DNA from: Odontesthes bonariensis
Taxonomy: Eukaryota > Chordata > Actinopteri > Atheriniformes > Atherinopsidae
Direction: 5' to 3'
DNA length: 64,000 nt
Assembly: GCF_027942865.1 (NCBI RefSeq)
Contig: NC_134528.1
Span: forward strand, 12,850,086-12,914,085
The position numbers were made by a program, and so were the translations under genes. Of the stretch, positions 37,601-48,600 are shown in pieces (position 1 is the first letter of the stretch; every line of letters starts with the position of its first letter). Under the pieces are notes generated by a model. The model made no database searches. It had not been told where the DNA came from and saw nothing but the letters and a program-made list of their open reading frames with translations.

Positions 37601-38321
37601 TTAATTACATACACCCTGCTCAAAGAGGGATTTGATCACTTCTTCATCCATAACAGAAATTTCATCCATCTTTGACACAAACGGGGCGATGCGCTCCTGG
37701 GCAAATTTCTTCACTGCCAAAAAACCCCCCCAAAAACAAGACAGGTGTTTAGTGTTTGAAGGCAGTTCTGTCTCCAGCTGTGTGAAGCAGCATGAATCAG
37801 TTTCCTTCTTTACCTGCTTCCTTCATCATGCTCTCCTCTTCTGAATATGTCTGAAGGGGAGGAAACGAGACCACCCCAGATGCCTGGTCTGAATCCACAG
37901 CTGGGGCAGATTTGGTGGACCTGCACCTCAATCCAAACTGGCATGGCCCCCATGGTCGAGAGATCTGTCTGAAGGGCTGAAAACAACGACAGGACATCTG
38001 TCGTATTTAGATTCCATCCAAATAGAGTATAAAGTTTTACAAAGAGCTAGACACAGATGTCGGACGTAATTCTCCAACAAGTTGTAAGCAGAGAGGCTTC
38101 TTTGCAGTGGAGCAAGTAAGTTTGTTCTTTAGCAAACGTTAGCATCTGCTAGGTTATAACGTCACGCCAGCAAGAGACAGCTAGGTTACGTATTTCAACG
38201 ATAAAATACACGATAATTGGAAAACGTGTCGATATCAATATAAGGTCCCCTAAAATGTCAATATCACAGATCATAATACACATCTCACCTTTGAGAAAAT
38301 TCTGACCAACGGGGCAGCCAT
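34612..38321 (-). CDS. acadsb: Short/branched-chain acyl-CoA dehydrogenase, mitochondrial
   Basis: ACADSB is a mitochondrial matrix FAD enzyme that oxidises 2-methylbutyryl-CoA in isoleucine breakdown and passes electrons to ETF. Exons on the minus strand, in order: 38,289-38,321; 37,814-37,976; 37,613-37,713; 37,318-37,524; 36,419-36,589; 36,158-36,283; 35,987-36,079; 35,801-35,890; 35,542-35,679; 35,161-35,260; 34,612-34,688. All are in phase, giving 432 residues, the human length. The first 30 or so residues ([11 protein letters not shown], then Arg-rich sequence) form a transit peptide. Conserved blocks are [74 protein letters not shown] and [14 protein letters not shown]. The catalytic base is Glu412 in IYEGTTN, equivalent to human Glu414. 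It faces ikzf5 head to head across 656 bases. Identity is very secure. Confidence 0.97.
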
Positions 38322-38977
38322 GGTTTGTTATGAAACGTTTAGCGCGTGCAACCGCTAGAGGGCTGATGCTGCCTTCACATACCTCTTGCAAGCGTAAATC
38401 TCCTCCTGAATCTGATGCTTTATACAGATACATCAACATGCTTTATAATACAATGTAAAACAAAAGTTTTATCTTTAAATAATAGCACACACAGATTGTG
38501 AAAATTATGAATGTCACCAAGTTGCAAACATTACACAGAAAAACTGTTTGAAAAGCGTTCTACACTATTTTGGGTTTGTGTAATTACCTATTGTCTATTT
38601 TCCGACATAATGGGAAGGCAGCAGTTGCGTTTGTGTGAACACTGACATATCAGAAAAAGAAAAACGGAAGCTGTCAGACGTACACAAGACAACCGCCGTG
38701 CTGTCATTTGTACCATTTGCATGGTATTGATGTCGACTGCGAGGGTAGGATGTGAACCATAGGGAAGATGTTATTGAAAATAATCCAGAGTGGATGAAAA
38801 AGCTAAGTAACGTTGGAACTGCTGCTAATACTGTCCATTAACAGGCTATTAAAACAGCTACGGTAGCTAACGCTAGCTAATACCGAGTCATCATTTGTGT
38901 AATATTCAAATCAGATCAGAGTAGTGCCACGGCTCACCGTCACCCCTGGGTGCTCTCAGGCATAACGGAGAGGTAAC
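38322..38977. promoter_or_regulatory. Shared promoter region of acadsb and ikzf5
   Basis: The two start codons diverge across 656 bases, so both promoters must lie here unless an untranslated exon extends further. An acceptor-like CTCTCAG ends at 38,959, 18 bases before the ikzf5 ATG, which suggests that ikzf5 also has a non-coding first exon inside this interval. No TATA box stands out. Confidence 0.5.
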
Positions 38978-40606
38978 ATGGAAGCGATAAAGACCGAACC
39001 TGTGGATTTTGTGAAAGAATTTCAAGAATACCTGACCCAGCAAACCCAGCATGTCAATATGATCTCAGGCTCTATATGTGGAGAAAAAGAGGCAGCGGAG
39101 CATTTTCAAGCCGGTGGGGAAAAAGTGCAAAACAGAAAAAAAAAAAAAAGCAATGACTCAGAGAACATATAATCAGATGGTGAAGTTATGTTATGTGTTT
39201 TGTAGTTGCTCCAAGATGTGAGCAAAATGGCCTGGACCCCCCCTCTGTGGAGGATGGGTCAGATGTGCATATGGACGGCCTGGAGAGGACCTGCGATGGA
39301 AAATATAAGTGCAGCTACTGCAGCTATGCCAACAAGGGCATGGCTCGTTTAATAGAGCACATACGTATCCACACAGGTAAGTAGTCCCATTGCATCTTAA
39401 ACACTGCAGGAAATCCAGACTTATCGTTGACAAGTACGTTTATCAGTAACTCTCATGATTATTATTACTAAATTAATAAGGTTAGATTATAATGTAGCCT
39501 ACAGTACATATCACTTACATTTCAGATGTCTCGCATATTCATATTTGTCTATATCACCCAGACCAATCAGTTACATAGTGCATGTAAAGCATTGTATTTA
39601 CATCCTTATCTTAGTTTACTTTTTACAGTAGGCTAAAGTAGGCTTGGTAAGAAAAAGCATTTCATTTCCTCACTTAGGAGAAAAGCCTCACCGCTGCCAG
39701 CTGTGCCCATTTGCTTCTGCATACGAGCGCCACTTGGAGGCCCACATGCGCTCGCACACAGGAGAGAAGCCATATAAGTGTGACCTCTGCGCCTTCCGAT
39801 GCAGCGACCGCAGCAACCTGTCGCACCACCGCCGCCGCCGCCACAAGCTTCTGCCCACGAGGGTGGTCCGCTCTCCTTTCTCCAACAAGAGAATATTAAG
39901 CGCCTTGCAGAAGAGAACAGGCTCGCTGGGCTTCAGTCGGCGGCTTCTTATCAATTTCAACCCTCCCTCCATGGTGGTGCCAAAGTCTGATTATCTGAAT
40001 GACTTGTCCCACAGAATCCACCATCTGAATAGCGGTGAGTATAAGAACCCTCCCAAACTGGATGAGATTGAAAGCCACAGCAGGGGGGCTAATGGTTTGA
40101 CGTTTAAAAACCCACTGGATCAGCTGTCTACTCTTGCTGGCCAGTTGGCCGGCCTTCACCCTGAGTCTCAGACTGCTGCGTCCCCTGGCAAGGAGTCCTT
40201 AAAAGATGAGAAACCAATCCTCATACAGCATGTCTCCACTGTGCCGGTTGCAGTGTGTTCAAACGAAGTGCAGACATCACCCCCTAAAGAAGAGTCTCCC
40301 TCCTCAGGCCAGGAGAGTTGCAGCCCTGTTCCCGGCTTCGGCCTGGAGAGCAACATGAACACTTTGAGTGGTAGTGTTAGCAATAGCCAGCCAAGCACGC
40401 CCACCCTCGCCACGACTGCACCGGACCAACAGCACTTGCATAAATGCCAGCATTGTGATATTCACTTCTCTGACAATATACTGTATACTATTCACATGGG
40501 CTGCCATGGCTACGAACATCCATTCCAGTGCAACATCTGTGGACACATGTGCAAGGACAAATATGATTTTGCATGCCACTTTGCCCGTGGCCAACATAAA
40601 ACGTGA
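38978..40606 (+). CDS. ikzf5: Zinc finger protein Pegasus (IKZF5)
   Basis: IKZF5 is the Ikaros-family C2H2 zinc-finger factor Pegasus, a nuclear DNA-binding repressor that dimerises through its C-terminal fingers. Exons 38,978-39,113, 39,206-39,376 and 39,678-40,606 join in phase to give 411 residues (human 419). The N-terminus has PVDFVKEFQEYLTQQTQHVN, as in human. Three DNA-binding fingers follow at about 81-101, 109-129 and 137-158 (CSYCSYANKG, CQLCPFASAYERH, CDLCAFRCSDRSN). Two C-terminal fingers are CQHCDIHFSDNILYTIHMGCH and CNICGHMCKDKYDFACHFARGQH, the dimerisation pair. The middle is low-complexity with SLVSNSQPSTP-like repeats near 325-345. It shares a divergent promoter region with acadsb and is tail to tail with pstk. 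Identity is very secure. Confidence 0.97.
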
Positions 40607-40865
40607 TTCCTTGCAACATATTTGTTACTCTTGCCTTTCTGTACAGGAGTCCTGATCAGCCCTCCGGTAAAATGGACAGAATTAGCTTGTCTGAATAGAA
40701 CTAGAGATTTCTAGCTAATCCTGAGGACACGACGTAATAATTCTGGATAACGACAACTCCCTTCTTAAAAGTAACAGTTGTCAAGGTTGCTTGGTGTCAT
40801 ATTAGCAACAAGTATACTTGTACAGCTAAGGAAGGAGATGCAATCTGTGACTTTAAGGAGAACCT

Positions 40866-40990
40866 TTAAAGGAGCAGTCAGTAGGATTTAGTGACATCTA
40901 GTGATAAAGTTGCAGATCGTAACCAATTAAATAGCTGCGTCTGTACCTTCCCTTTCTAAGCTTGTTGGTTCAACTATGGTGGTGGCTAAA
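40866..40990 (+). mobile_element. Short dispersed fish repeat (SINE or MITE-like)
   Basis: The stretch starting GGAGCAGTCAGTAGGATTTA resembles a short dispersed element that I recognise from other fish genomes, where it is often found in introns and 3' untranslated regions. The class is uncertain and no tail or duplication was defined. Confidence 0.35.
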
Positions 40991-41441
40991 ATTGCAAAGA
41001 AAAAAAAAATGTTTAAAAAGTCAGGGATGCAATTAGTTTGTCAAATCTAGGGAAGGGTATGGCAGGGCAACATGACAGACCGCTTATGAGATGACCCACG
41101 CCGTCCATAACTATTAAAATCTCGTTCTAAAGTAACAAAAGTAGAGCAATTGTCATTTTAATGGAATTTTTACTCGTTAGGAAGCATAGTTTTAGATATT
41201 GTGTAGCATTCTTGCCAAAAGACTTAAAGACTTCGGGCCGGCGTCACACCAGGAGCATAATGTGTGTGGCGAGTGTCATGGCTTTTAGGTTGTTGGTGTG
41301 AATGCAAACATGCAGCAGGTTCGCAAAGCACACGCCACGCGTGAAGCCGTCTTAGCACCAGAGAGCTTCTTAGCTGCAACTAATGAACTTTTATTTTGCA
41401 TTTTTGGAACTGGTAGCATAAGCAAAACATATCATATATCA

Positions 41442-41954
41442 ATAGCCGCATTCGCACTGTAGGAACCTTTGGCAGTTACTATAACCTTTTCAGGAACGGG
41501 GACGTTTTTTTTTTTCTGCATTCGCACATACAGGAACTCTGGACCATGGTCCTCAGTTCCTATAACCATTTTAGCTGCTTCTCCGAGGCTGGGTCTGTTC
41601 TGGGTTCTATAGGAACTCATCTGACGTAGGTGGTTGGTAGCTACGCCCCTTGTCATGTTGTCACGGCTGAAATGTTTACTCGTGCGACACGGACACAACC
41701 TGCGCGTGTTTAAGAAGTTAAACTTACACGTCGTCTCCTTTGTCTGCGGCGCTCTGCTCTCCTTCCTTCATGAAACGAAGAAGTATCCGCCTGCGCTCGA
41801 TCCTGACTCTCTCTGTGAGATCTTCCAGCCCCGATGTTAGACGCCCGATGTGACCGTCCATGATTAATACAACAGTACCACTGGGGAAGGACAGTTATAA
41901 GAATGAAATTCGAGGAGGACCGTTCTTAGAACTGCTCTGTCCGAATGCGGCTAT
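41442..41954. mobile_element. 513-bp non-autonomous DNA transposon (MITE)
   Basis: The element begins ATAGCCGCATTCG and ends with the exact reverse complement CGAATGCGGCTAT. Pairing continues weakly inward. It encodes no transposase. Internal sequence contains repeated GGAACT/AGGAAC boxes. It lies between ikzf5 and pstk. The superfamily (PIF/Harbinger or hAT) could not be decided because no clear target-site duplication was seen. Confidence 0.6.
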
Positions 41955-42859
41955 GGTCTTTGGCATAATTTGCAAAATCTCACTGTCGGTGTTCCCCTCC
42001 CTGCCACTATTTTTTTTAGAGCTTAAGCAGCTTGTTGTATTTGGAATGTCGATGTGATTTCTCCGTTTCTTTTCAATGTCATGTCTCATTTTGGATGGAG
42101 TCCTCAGGATTTCACTCACATTCATATAGGCATGTCCATGCCATAACAGTATTGAGAACCCAACATCTCAAGACCAACCCACATCGTATAGGTTATAAAC
42201 TGCTATTATGACCACTCTATTAGTACCCTCTCTTGCTTGTTGGTAAGATGCACTAAAGTTTCTATCCTAGTTAAATTAGCCTAGCTGACAGCCATTTTCT
42301 CCATATTTTGTTGATATGGAGACCTGCTTGCTGTTCTGATATGCATCTAAACCTCTATATTTTATCTAATCTAATTTGTTTTCTATTTGTGTTACTGAAT
42401 AATAAGCTGAAAAATGAAATTTTAACCAATATGTCTTGTCCTAAGGCTCACTTTGTAAGACAGAATTAAAATTCATCATAGCCACTTACTGTTAGGTAGT
42501 TCATGTTGAGACATTTTAAAAGATGTGGTGTAACCCTCACACTGTCATGTTTGTAGCTTTTTATGTGTGAATTAGGAAGTTGGTTCATTTGTTTGGACAG
42601 GACTACGTCAGGAAATGGAGCATTGAGATGGATGGGTTTTTCCTGACGTTGTTTCATATTTGCAGAAAACATGTAGATGTTTGAAATGAATTTTGATAAA
42701 GTGCTTTTTCCAAAACGTTTTTAATAGGTAAATAAATTAATTCCAGTTTGTTTCATTCAGTGTCACATGGTCCACGGACAGGAGATTTAAAGACATAATA
42801 GTGCATCAGTTATTCACTTGAAAGCAACAAAAAGTAACTAATCTTAATAAAAACTCGAG

Positions 42860-44725
42860 TCATTTATGCTCCTTAATAAATCTTAACAGGATTTCCTTCT
42901 TGCTGTCATCAAAAAAGTCAACGGCTCTTTTCACCACGTGCTCCACATCGACGTCCTCTTCGCGAATGAAAGAAGCCTCCTGAAGGAACTGTTTCCGCAG
43001 GTTGTGAAGAAACGTTGCTTTGGATTCATTCAGCTCAGCAGCCAAAGACCTCATTTGTTCAGAGGGGACTTGGCTTTCTAAAATTTCAGTTGCATAAGTC
43101 ATCCTTACGATCGGCGTTAAATAGTAAAATGCTACACAATGATGAATGAAGCTAATGACCAACCTCTAGCGGTCTTCATGGCTTCAGATATCAGGCGTCG
43201 GCAGGCTTGGTCAGCTCGGTGAACCACGCTAGTGGCACATTTCAGACGATCAGCTTCCTGCAACACATGAAACAAGAAATTGTCTACTACTTTGGCTCTG
43301 CGTTTAAAGTCCATCATGTGCCGCGGATTTGAGCTACGGTGACACCTTTTGTTCAGTGTCGTCTTCAGCTGGGCTCAGCGGGTTTGTAAGAGCCCAGGAG
43401 ATCAATTCCATCACTCTCTGGCTGAGGATAAGTCACACAGAAAGAGAAGCACAGAAGAAAACAAAACACGATTTACACACTTTAATTTGAGAAATGAGTG
43501 TTAAAGAAACTGTTTCTCAGCCATCTTACATGTCGCATTTGGAAACATTGTCTGTGGTGTTGAGTGTGACGCTTTGCATCTCCCAAGAGTTCTTCTGTGG
43601 ATTTGGAGACTCCAAACGCTTCACCATCTCCAATATCACCTCAGCGGGAATGGGCCGAGTCCTGCCTCGGTTTCTGCTGATGCAGGACTCCAAATCACAT
43701 TGCAGATACACCTGGCAGAAACCCAGCGAATCTACAACAGCAATCGACAACTTTAAAACTGCATTTCAACACAGCATCATCGACGAGTAAGATATTCGGA
43801 TGACAGAGATCTTACACTTTCTTGCAAGTTGAAAAACTTCATATCTCATGCTGGGATAATAGAAGTTGTCATCTAGTAGAAAGAGAAGCGGTGTCCTGTC
43901 AGGCTTCAAACCTTCTGGATGCCGCAGCGCTTGAATGCATCGTTCCCATGCGGCTCCGTTGATCAAAGAGCTGCTCGGAAACTCCGCAAACACCTCAGGC
44001 CTCTTCAGAAACTGCTCAACGCACTGCAGCACAGCTTGTCTGTGAGACTTCCATTCTGTGTGCTGGAAAGGAATCTCAATCGGTGAAAAAAAATCAGCAC
44101 ACTGAAAACTACTTTGAAGAGCCTCTTTTCTTAATGTATACTGAAAATAGAACACATTTTCATAGTAGCTACAAAAGACACGATAATGAAATCAAATTGA
44201 AAATTAGAATGAAAACTTATTACCATCATATATCACTGAAAACTAAAGGAGGAAAAAGGACTCAACACTGTTTCCAATACTGTGGCTTGTATTATAGATT
44301 GCTTAGTTGTCGCCAGCATTCCAACTTCTTGTTATAATATCTTAAGTATAAGACCGTCATCATTTTATACATTAACAGTATTTCAGGAACACTATCTGAT
44401 CCCCCAAACACAGTCACACATATTACATGATATCAGGAGACAGAAAAAGTCCACCCAAAATCTCCTTAAAAACAAGCAGGGACAATAAACTATTAAAAAC
44501 TCTCACCATATATTGCAGTTTGACACCATCCTCCTCCACTCTTGTCAGAAAAGCATCCTCGGGTATCAGATCATCATAAGGCACCACAACTGCTCTCCAC
44601 TCCTGCTCTGCGGCGGCACTCAGGATCCCCCGGGCCAGAGTGGACTTCCCGGCGGCAGGGAGTCCGCAGAGGACGCACAGACACGCCGGAGTCCTGCCGC
44701 CTCCCCCGGCCTCCGCTGCTGCCAT
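42860..44725 (-). CDS. pstk: L-seryl-tRNA(Sec) kinase
   Basis: PSTK phosphorylates seryl-tRNA(Sec) using ATP; SEPSECS then converts the product to selenocysteyl-tRNA. Exons on the minus strand: 44,507-44,725; 43,816-44,062; 43,530-43,731; 43,346-43,421; 43,164-43,257; 42,860-43,077. All join in phase, giving 351 residues (human 348). The Walker A loop LCGLPAAGKST lies at 19-29, followed by VVPYDDLIPEDAF. The kinase core includes FLLDDNFYYPSMRYEVFQLARK, then Y created across the exon 2-3 junction, SLGFCQVYL and RPIPAEVILEMVKRLE. The acceptor of exon 2 was chosen for its strong pyrimidine tract; an in-frame acceptor 12 bases upstream is possible. The C-terminal tRNA-binding half is less conserved. 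An ETS-type site lies about 85 bases upstream of the start. Confidence 0.95.
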
Positions 44726-44804
44726 GTGCTACCAGATAACCGCTACAAAATTCAGCTCTTTTCATGCCATACTAATTTTCTTTCATATTTTTAAAAGGTA
44801 CTAC

Positions 44805-44835
44805 TAGCACACTTCCGCGTTGTTCCGCGTCAACA
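44805..44835 (-). promoter_or_regulatory. ETS-type site in the pstk promoter
   Basis: On the minus strand this reads CGCGGAAGTG, a GABP/ETS motif with CpG around it, about 85 bases before the pstk ATG. Such sites are common in TATA-less housekeeping promoters. Confidence 0.4.
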
Positions 44836-45655
44836 CAGTGGTAACACGTGTTTCCGCTTCGGAGACTGTCCTTTCAAGATAAAACGCCACAACGCAAGAG
44901 AGCGATAAGAGTTCATTTTGAATCAACAAGGTGACCCGTGTACAGTTTTGCTATTTTATGGTTAATCATATTTGGAGGATAGACTAAACTAAAAAAATGA
45001 TGAAGATTTTTGGATAAATAAAATTTTGGCTCGATACATAGAAGAAAAGAAAGAAAGAAGAAAATCAAAATTAAACTTTGGTCAACGCACCTTAGATTAT
45101 AACAGCCCATTCGCACAAATGGTGACAAATGCCTGTTATTCCTTTTGAAAAGGGCAGTGATACGTCTACACATTTCTAATGTGGCCAATAAAATGGAGAA
45201 GTCCGCTAGAACATTTCCCCAAAGGCCTAATTCAATGATTCTTTGCACAACCAGTATAGCCAATTCCACCCTTCCGTATTATGACTGCAGAAATGGGAAA
45301 AGCTTTAAACTAATTATAAACTTTATTGACATTTTTACAACATTATTATGACATCAACCAAAAGTCAAAATGGACAAGTTTTAAAATACTTTGGAACAAA
45401 AAAAAAAACAAATACAAAAAAAATGTCTTCTTTTTAACAGTTAATGTGCATGAATTTCTGAAGAGTGATAATAATAGAATAATTAAAACACACATACCAT
45501 ACTCTGATAAAAACTGACCAGCCACATCCACCACCACAATATCACAATCAACCTTGAGGTGCTCAAGGTTCCAAGAAGTGTCTAGTTACTGTATCGCAGT
45601 GCTTTAAAATACAATTTTGAACTGGAGTTACAAAATATGCCGCGTAAAAAGGGAT
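44836..45655. other. Interval between pstk and adam9, with adam9 3' end
   Basis: Holds the adam9 3' untranslated region. An AATAAA polyadenylation signal on the minus strand at 45,322-45,327 lies about 330 bases after the stop codon. No additional gene was recognised. Confidence 0.6.
45322..45327 (-). terminator. adam9: Likely adam9 polyadenylation signal
   Basis: The plus strand TTTATT reads AATAAA on the minus strand, about 330 bases downstream of the adam9 stop at 45,656. Other A-rich motifs exist nearby, so use of this one is inferred. Confidence 0.4.
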
Positions 45656-48600
45656 TCAACTTGGTAGCTGATTTCCTGGGATCGGTCTGGGCACTCCTGG
45701 ACCCTGCATGGGAGCAGGAGGTCGTGCAGGAGCAGTGTTTGTCTCTAAATTCCAATAATCCAGTTCTCCATACCTGAAACTGACAGGAAATGCAAATACA
45801 GTCAAAAGTAGTTCCACAGTTTTAAGTGTAAAGTGAAGTTAAAAGAATTATTAGTTCATACCTAGAAATTGGAGCCGAGGTAGAGGGCGGAGGAGGCTAG
45901 AGTAAAAAGAAAACACCACATGGTGAGCATGACGTTGAAAATATAAACACACCTTCTTACATTGATTTCTGGGTGACAGTTTTTTTTTTTTTCAACAAAA
46001 AAAAAAAAAAACTTACTTCCCTCTGCAAATCAAACATTAAACCACTTCCCCTGTTGTGATTGATGATAATCATGAAAAATAAATTTACCCTCTCAGGTGG
46101 AACTTGTGTCGAAGGCTGGGCTGTGGTACTTGTTTGAACATTGCCGTTTGTAGCATTACTTGATCTGAAAAGGAAGAAAAATGTTTTTTTTTTTTTACAA
46201 CAACATGTAAAACAACCTTTATACATCTATCAGCACATGGAAGTAAATGTTTACTTAGGTTTTCGTTTAAGGCAGACGTCCAAGGAGTCCCTCTTAAAGT
46301 TGTAGAGGACCACCAGAATAAGAAGGACAAGGAGAGGAAGCACCAACAGGAAGAAGATCAACAGGCCGTTTCTGAGGGAATAGTCTGAGGTGCAAAGGGT
46401 CTGATGTCAATAATTATCTAATAAAATTTAGTTACAATTAAGTAATATGTCGGCTGTCGGCAGCGCGCAGTGATACGAAGGTAGAGAGAAAATAGCGCCA
46501 AGTGATCATGAGGTCTGACTTTTTCCTGGACAACGGTTTTGGGATGCAAATGTATTACTCTTTTGAACGCATATTGTTTTGAGGAGCAAAACGCTTTATT
46601 TTTGTAACCCCAGCCAACTAGCCGGACTACTTTCGTCAACACCAAAACGAGGCCGGAACTCTGCACACAGTACGCAGCAGGAGTTAATTCAATGTTCATA
46701 AACGATATTGCTAGTATGGGATGTCATACAGCTTCATGTCAAAAGAGGCGAACTATCCCTTTAAGCCTCACACTTCTATATTTCATTACTGATTAGTAAT
46801 TATCCTCGTGATTGAGAGGAGCTGAACAGCAAAGTGTTTATGGTTTTCAATGTAAATTGACAGAGTGTGTTTAAGCGTACCTATCTGAGCAGGGCCACTG
46901 TCAATGCTGCCACCTTTCCCTGATTTATCACAGCGGGGTGGGGCCCAACCATTTTCACAGTGGCAGTGCCCTTGATCATTACATACCTGAAGAAGACAAC
47001 AAAATATTCAGACTTGTCCTAACTAGCTATTAAATGACTTCAGGACGAAAACCAAATCTTTATTCACCCCTCGGCCATTGCAGGTGGTCTGAGCATCACA
47101 GTCCAAGTCGGGCAGTAGAGCAGAAGCATTCACACACTGAAAGTCCAGACAAGTCTACAGGAGATGACATAACTTATTGATACAGTCAAAATGAGTCACC
47201 CGCTCCACTTTCCTGTTAGACAATCCCTCTCTTTGGCATTAACACTCCTTAAAATAGTTTCCACCTAAAGAATAGGCTCACCTTTCCTTTATCACAAGGG
47301 CTGCCGGGGTTGACGTAGGCAGGATCGAGCACATCCGTGCCCATGTTGAAGTCTGCGTTTACACAGCGTGACCCCTGAACGTCCTGGATACTGACTTGGG
47401 CACCAGACGGGGGGTTATTTACATCCACATTGGTGCACTGCACCTTTCCACACAAAGCGTTTCTGCAACACAGCCAGTTCCCACATTCATTTTGAGTTCC
47501 GTAATGATGGAGAAGTTGTAATCTGACCTTTAAGTTGCATTGATCACTTTTTTTTTTCATTAAAAAGAACATTAACAAGCTAATCGAGGGACCATATGTT
47601 AATCGATTACTTTTTGCAGTTTTATCCACATTAGTCCAGGTCCAGTTCAACAGACCGAATAGAAAACCTTCATGTTCAGGTAGCAAGAAAATATGTTTAT
47701 GACTTGGACTTTGTGTTGATGTGGCTTGCAGTAAAGTTTCAAACGTGAAACGTCTTCCTAAATTTAAATTGGACTACTTGTAGACACACATTTCCTCCTG
47801 AGTTACAAACTTTACATTAAACCCAGTGATAAATTAATTCATAACGGGAGCACTTACGCCACAGTACATTTGATGTAGTTTCCACTGCTGGTGATTCCAC
47901 AGTTTCCAAATAAGTTTCCCTTTGTGTTTGCATGTTCAAAACAAACATCTGCTGCCTTCACTGCAGGATCTGCCCAAGAGAAAAGGGATATCCAACATCA
48001 AATAATAATGACAGAAAAGGTGAATCAGAATATTAACCGGTGTTTATTAGATTCTGAAAGATGTTTGGCAGAATCTACGCTATTATCCATAGGGTTGTAC
48101 TTACACAGACTCAAGTTCTAAATCTGAATGTAGTAAGAAGTAACACCCACACAGAAATAACTAAAGGTGGTCGAGTGATCAAGCACGGAACATTGTTGGC
48201 GGATATATTTTCCTTTTCCTCAAGTAAAGCTTATTAGAGGGCAATGTGAGAACATCAGAACTGGAGTTAAATAACAAAACATATATTTTGAGGCTTCAGG
48301 CTTCATATCAGGTGAGATCACACACAAAACGAGTAAATGTGAGAAAAAAAACAAGCTGATAATGTGAGCAGCAGGTAATGATAACAGCAAAGCAAAGTTT
48401 TACTGTGCGGCAAAGACAACGTCACTGGAAACGGCTACATGTCCTTGAGCCACCACGAGTTCAATAAACATTTCCAAACGAGTGCCAATTCTCCTGAGAT
48501 GAGTGATGAGTAGATGTGGAGTCTACATCAGACAGTCAGGATGAATTTTTTGCATGATTTTCCAAAAATGTGTTTATTTACATTTTCTTTTTCTTTAAAA

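Larger units (their letters stand above)
40607..42859. other. Convergent 3' interval of ikzf5 and pstk
   Basis: Contains the 3' untranslated regions of both genes. No AATAAA close to the ikzf5 stop was found. For pstk a variant ATTAAA lies on the minus strand near 42,719-42,724. A SINE-like stretch and a 513-bp inverted-repeat element lie in between. Confidence 0.55.

Noticed and set aside
37613-37616. Alternative donor for acadsb exon 3 at 37,615
   Set aside because: Splicing there would leave phase 1 and break the conserved QGLMGIE junction. The donor GTATGT after 37,613 keeps the frame.
39688-40597. Minus-strand frames over ikzf5
   Set aside because: Antisense shadows of the zinc-finger exon with no domain of their own.
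45001-45060. A-rich GAAA repeats as a small RNA or satellite
   Set aside because: Only a short purine-rich stretch within the adam9 downstream flank, with no repeat unit of constant length.
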